DNA of 64,000 nucleotides, taken from assembly GCA_028023455.1 (NCBI GenBank), contig JAQFVV010012395.1, positions 1,486,001 through 1,550,000 on the forward strand, in the 5' to 3' direction. This DNA comes from Epiperipatus broadwayi. Its lineage: Eukaryota; Onychophora; Udeonychophora; Euonychophora; Peripatidae. Positions 60,405-64,000 of this stretch are shown here, piece after piece; positions within the stretch are counted from its first letter, which is position 1; each line of letters begins with the position of its first letter. The position numbers and the translations under genes are program-made. The notes beneath the pieces are model-generated. The model saw only the letters and a list, made by a program, of their open reading frames with translations, made no database searches and had not been told where the DNA came from.

Positions 60405-63400
60405 CTGATAAAATGCAATGATGACTTATGGCTTTGTCAATGTCAAGTTTTGGTTAATAAAAAAAATACTATTAGGTAGAAACATTTATTTATGTGTGTG
60501 TGTATAAACAAATTAGAATAATTCATTTTTACAATTATTCTTTTAATATTAATTAGTTTATGTATATAACTGATATATGAAAAGCTTAAGATAGGTGTAT
60601 GTTATTTATATCTGCTGATTTGATATAGGCACAGTTAAATTCACAACGAAACACAAATTGTTTTAGATGAGGCTCATATGGTACTCTCACAATATATATA
60701 TTTTAAAAATAATCATACTATGTTTTTATTGGATTTTTTTTTATATATTCTAAACCAAGTTTACTGATATGAAACCCTTTCAAGAGCAGTGTTTCCTAAA
60801 GTTTTCTGAGACAGTATTTTTATGGCATTCATTCCACTTTTAAAAATATATAATTTAATTATAGCATTTGTATATATTTTTTATCAACATTTTTCCTGAA
60901 ATTTACCATGTGATCAAATACACTTTCATTTCTACTACATATTCACATATTTTCCATCTTTTATATTTTTTCTATATTTGGAATAAAATTAGAAAGAAGT
61001 AAGAAAGTATTTGCTCATTCATATTCAGTGTTAATTAGTAATTGAGAAAATTCATTGTTGTGTTTGATTTAGTGATAGAAAAATTTGCAAATGACTAAGA
61101 ATAATAAAAAGATAGGGGGAAAACATTTTTATATTTTGAGATGAAGTGGCAGATTTCAACATTTGTGAGAATGAGACTAGCATTAGTCAACCAACTTGTA
61201 GAGTCTTTCAAAATGGATAGACTTCATAGTCATAATTAAAATCAAGGGAAGAGAAACTACTAAATTATATGAATGAATAGCTATACCAATATTAAAGATT
61301 TGAAGTTTCCAAAAAATGACATCAATATGTCTTAGAACTATGAAAGAATAAATATAAACAAAATGACTTTTATGGAAGTTTATCATGATGCAGAAAGTAA
61401 AGAGGAAACTAGTATCTTGTTTATCACCAGAAATGCACTTCTTGTATCATCTGATGTGATATTATAGCTTTATATGTGACTTAAATCTTTATGTATAAAA
61501 ATTAAAATATTAAGATTAATGAATGAAAGACTTTAAAAAGTCTTGCAATCCACACAATAGAAGTTGTTGATTTCTAATGAATTTTAGTAAAACTTTATTA
61601 ATTGTGATTAAAATGATAACAAGAACCCTTTATGATATATTCCTTCAAGAAATCTAAATGTTCATTATTCGTTAATGTACTTAACTTTCTGAGTCTGCAG
61701 TGCTTTTTTCTGTCTTTAGGGATATCCATAAATTTGTAGGGATAAGTGGTAATGAAAATGGAACCTTTAGATTTGTTGTTGGATTAATTATTATAATAAT
61801 TTAATTATCTGATTGAATTTTTAGATTTAATCATTTTCTTTTTTATATAATAAGTGATTCAATATTTTATCTTTTTTATAATTATTTTTTTTAATTGACC
61901 CCTTCATCACCCCCAGATCTAGAATTTAAAGATCTAAATTCTTTTATCTATATCTCTCAATTTTGAGTAATTTAAGAAGATTTATTCAAATTTAAAAAGT
62001 TTTTTTCATATATAGTAGAGAAAATAAAACATGTAATGTGTATATTAGTATGGTTGATTATATATATATGTGATTAAAATCTGCTAGACTATTAAATAAG
62101 AAGCTACATAACACACATTTAAAACATATAATATTAATTTAAAAGATATAACAGTACCGATATAACATTCAATACTTAATAAATACATGAAAATATACCA
62201 TAATAAATAATTTCTTAGCAGAAATACCATTTAATCATATATATTATAATAGTACAGAATAAAGAGTTGTGAGATGTGACACCAATGTCAGGAGTGATGC
62301 AGCTAAACATTAATAAATGAATGTGAATTCAGTAAGTAAATAAAGAATCAGCAGCATGAGACAAGAATCAAATGAGGATATCAACAGCAAGTTAAACACC
62401 ATTTAACCTTTGTGACTGGATTTAAAAGAATCATTGTATAAAATCTGAAGCTAATCATCATTTTTGGGGCATAACATTATAAAAGTGCAATCATCAATAT
62501 GTTATATGTAAGTGCTAAAATTATCACAATAATAAACATATTAGAAAAATTCTGGGATCATTATATCAATAATAATCATCATCAGTGCTCAAGGTCATCA
62601 AGAACCATGAATATACTGACCATTATTATTAAACTAGTCATTATCATCATAAAACACATCGAGTAGACTTTAAAGGTATCTATTATTTTAGCACTATCTA
62701 AATAATTTTGAAGACAATTATATAAATGTCAACAAAAACATACTTATGTATTCTCTAGATTGTTGGTTTGGAGCTAACTATGGGATTGCAAGGACCCTGA
62801 TGACTATGAATAAGTTAAATACTTTAAACTAGTATGAACTTGATAACTCTCATATTTATTGGAAATTGTTAGGTGTTTTTCTCAGGAAAAAAAATAAGAT
62901 TATTCTGCAACTTTAGCATACAGTATTAACGTCATAAGTGATAATGATTTTTTTTTATGACATAAATTTCCCCATAATGATAATTGAAAAAAAAAATCAT
63001 CTGAAGAGATCACTATCTTATTAACTGTAGATAACATCTAAGACTTTATTCCATTGCTCTATAACAGAAGAAAATACCCAGAGGGTGGGTGTTCTCTTCC
63101 TTCTGGTATAGTTTTTACATAAAGATTTTGAAATAAATTAAATATGATTTTTTGATTACTTTTACACTCTAATTGGTTATTACTTTAAATAAAAAGAATA
63201 CACATGTAAACATTCAATTGATTCATTTTATTTTTTATTTTTAGAAATAGAAGTTAATAAACTTTACTGCAAGATGAAGATAGAAAATGACAGCATATAT
63301 TAGGTCATCTATGAATTGGCATGTTGTTAAAATCTTTTCAAATATTGTAATTATTATAAAGCAAATATCAGATTTCAAAGCAGAATGTAATAGATTTATC

Positions 63401-64000
63401 TTAAATTTTTGTTTGTTCACATTTTAGAAAAACCTTAAAAAATATTTTGTTCTTTTTCTGAATGTTCACATTAACTTAGTTGATGTTTATAGTGTCTAAT
63501 TAACAAGTCACTTTTTAAATATTTAAGAGTCAAGTGTGATTTTGTTTTAAAGAATATTATTTGTTTATAAAATTAAATTAAAAAGAAAATCAAGTCCAAT
63601 TTATTCAGTTTTAGTATAAAATAAAGATTTTATACAGAAGCATAAGGATGAGCATTTTCTAAAACTCACCATATAGAAGAAAAGAAAATAACAGATTTCA
63701 TATGGATTAAATAATTTCACTAGAATAACTTAAAATAATGCAGTCTGATAAATAATTACAGTACAAATAAAACTATACTTTGTAATTTGTAAATATATAA
63801 ATTGTCAATGATATGAAGTAAAGATATATTTATGCACACATGTATTTTGAACATACAAAATATTTCACTTATTAATAAGCTAATAAATATTCAATTTTAA
63901 CAGATTACAAATAATTAAATGTTATACACATGTGTAAGCACACATATTCTACTATAAAAATAAAATATTTCAATTACTAATTTTAAACTTTAAACTAAAT
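60405..64000. other. AT-rich stretch, nothing recognised
   Basis: A GTGTGTGTGTGT tract lies near 60494-60504. No coding, RNA or repeat structure is supported up to the window end. Confidence 0.5.

Noticed and set aside
1-64000. CRISPR arrays, operons, bacterial promoters or prophage
   Set aside because: No short regularly spaced direct repeats with unique spacers and no compact coding; base composition, splice-like signals and element types are those of an animal.

Overview
The window is non-coding-dominated, very AT-rich animal DNA. There is no bacterial-style gene density and no long open reading frame. CpG is depleted over most of its length. It carries an animal repertoire of mobile elements: RTE-type and other non-LTR retrotransposon carcasses, tRNA-derived SINEs with target-site duplications, a Merlin DNA transposon, a hAT-type non-autonomous element, foldback palindromes, and several hammerhead-ribozyme repeats of retrozyme or Penelope type. 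An invertebrate, possibly an arthropod, fits best, but the sequence does not settle the taxon.

Layout. 0.1-1.6 kb: two old tRNA-like SINEs (family B) and one very short tRNA-derived SINE (family A). About 2.9-5.5 kb: a CpG-rich oasis ending in a plausible promoter and a small candidate first coding exon with a good splice donor (+ strand, ends 5241). 6.3-9.5 kb: two non-LTR retrotransposon tails (- strand) around a tandem repeat. 13.2 kb: an inverted repeat. 14.98-16.12 kb: a retrozyme-like array of 348-bp units with three hammerhead ribozymes. 18.8-19.8 kb: two family A SINEs with clear target-site duplications and an RTE tail. 24.7-25.1 kb: a hammerhead next to tRNA-like SINE copies. 25.3-30.5 kb: LINE debris beside a decayed Merlin transposon with very long, unequal inverted ends. 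31.1-33.1 kb: a LINE carcass split by a hAT-type element with a perfect 8-bp duplication. 36.6-37.2 kb: a compact insertion with 13-bp flanking repeats and an 87-bp perfect inverted repeat. 40.9, 46.75 and 47.7 kb: foldback hairpins, one a perfect 122-bp palindrome. 48.2-48.6 kb: a 163-bp tandem repeat. 52.0-53.1 kb: a Penelope-like inverted repeat, four SINE-B pieces and the best-preserved hammerhead in the window. 55.7 kb: another SINE-A. 58.8 kb: a candidate terminal coding exon followed by a second CpG-rich patch.

How it may fit together (inference). The exon candidates at 5.2 kb and 58.8 kb are on the same strand and their splice phases are compatible. Most of the window may therefore be one intron of about 53.6 kb that has collected mobile elements. 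The most distinctive content is the hammerhead material. At least five type I hammerhead motifs with very short stem III occur in two contexts: a 348-bp tandem retrozyme-like repeat, and a composite in which a hammerhead precedes a tRNA-like SINE body. The copy at 52.67 kb keeps every core nucleotide and a two-segment stem I.
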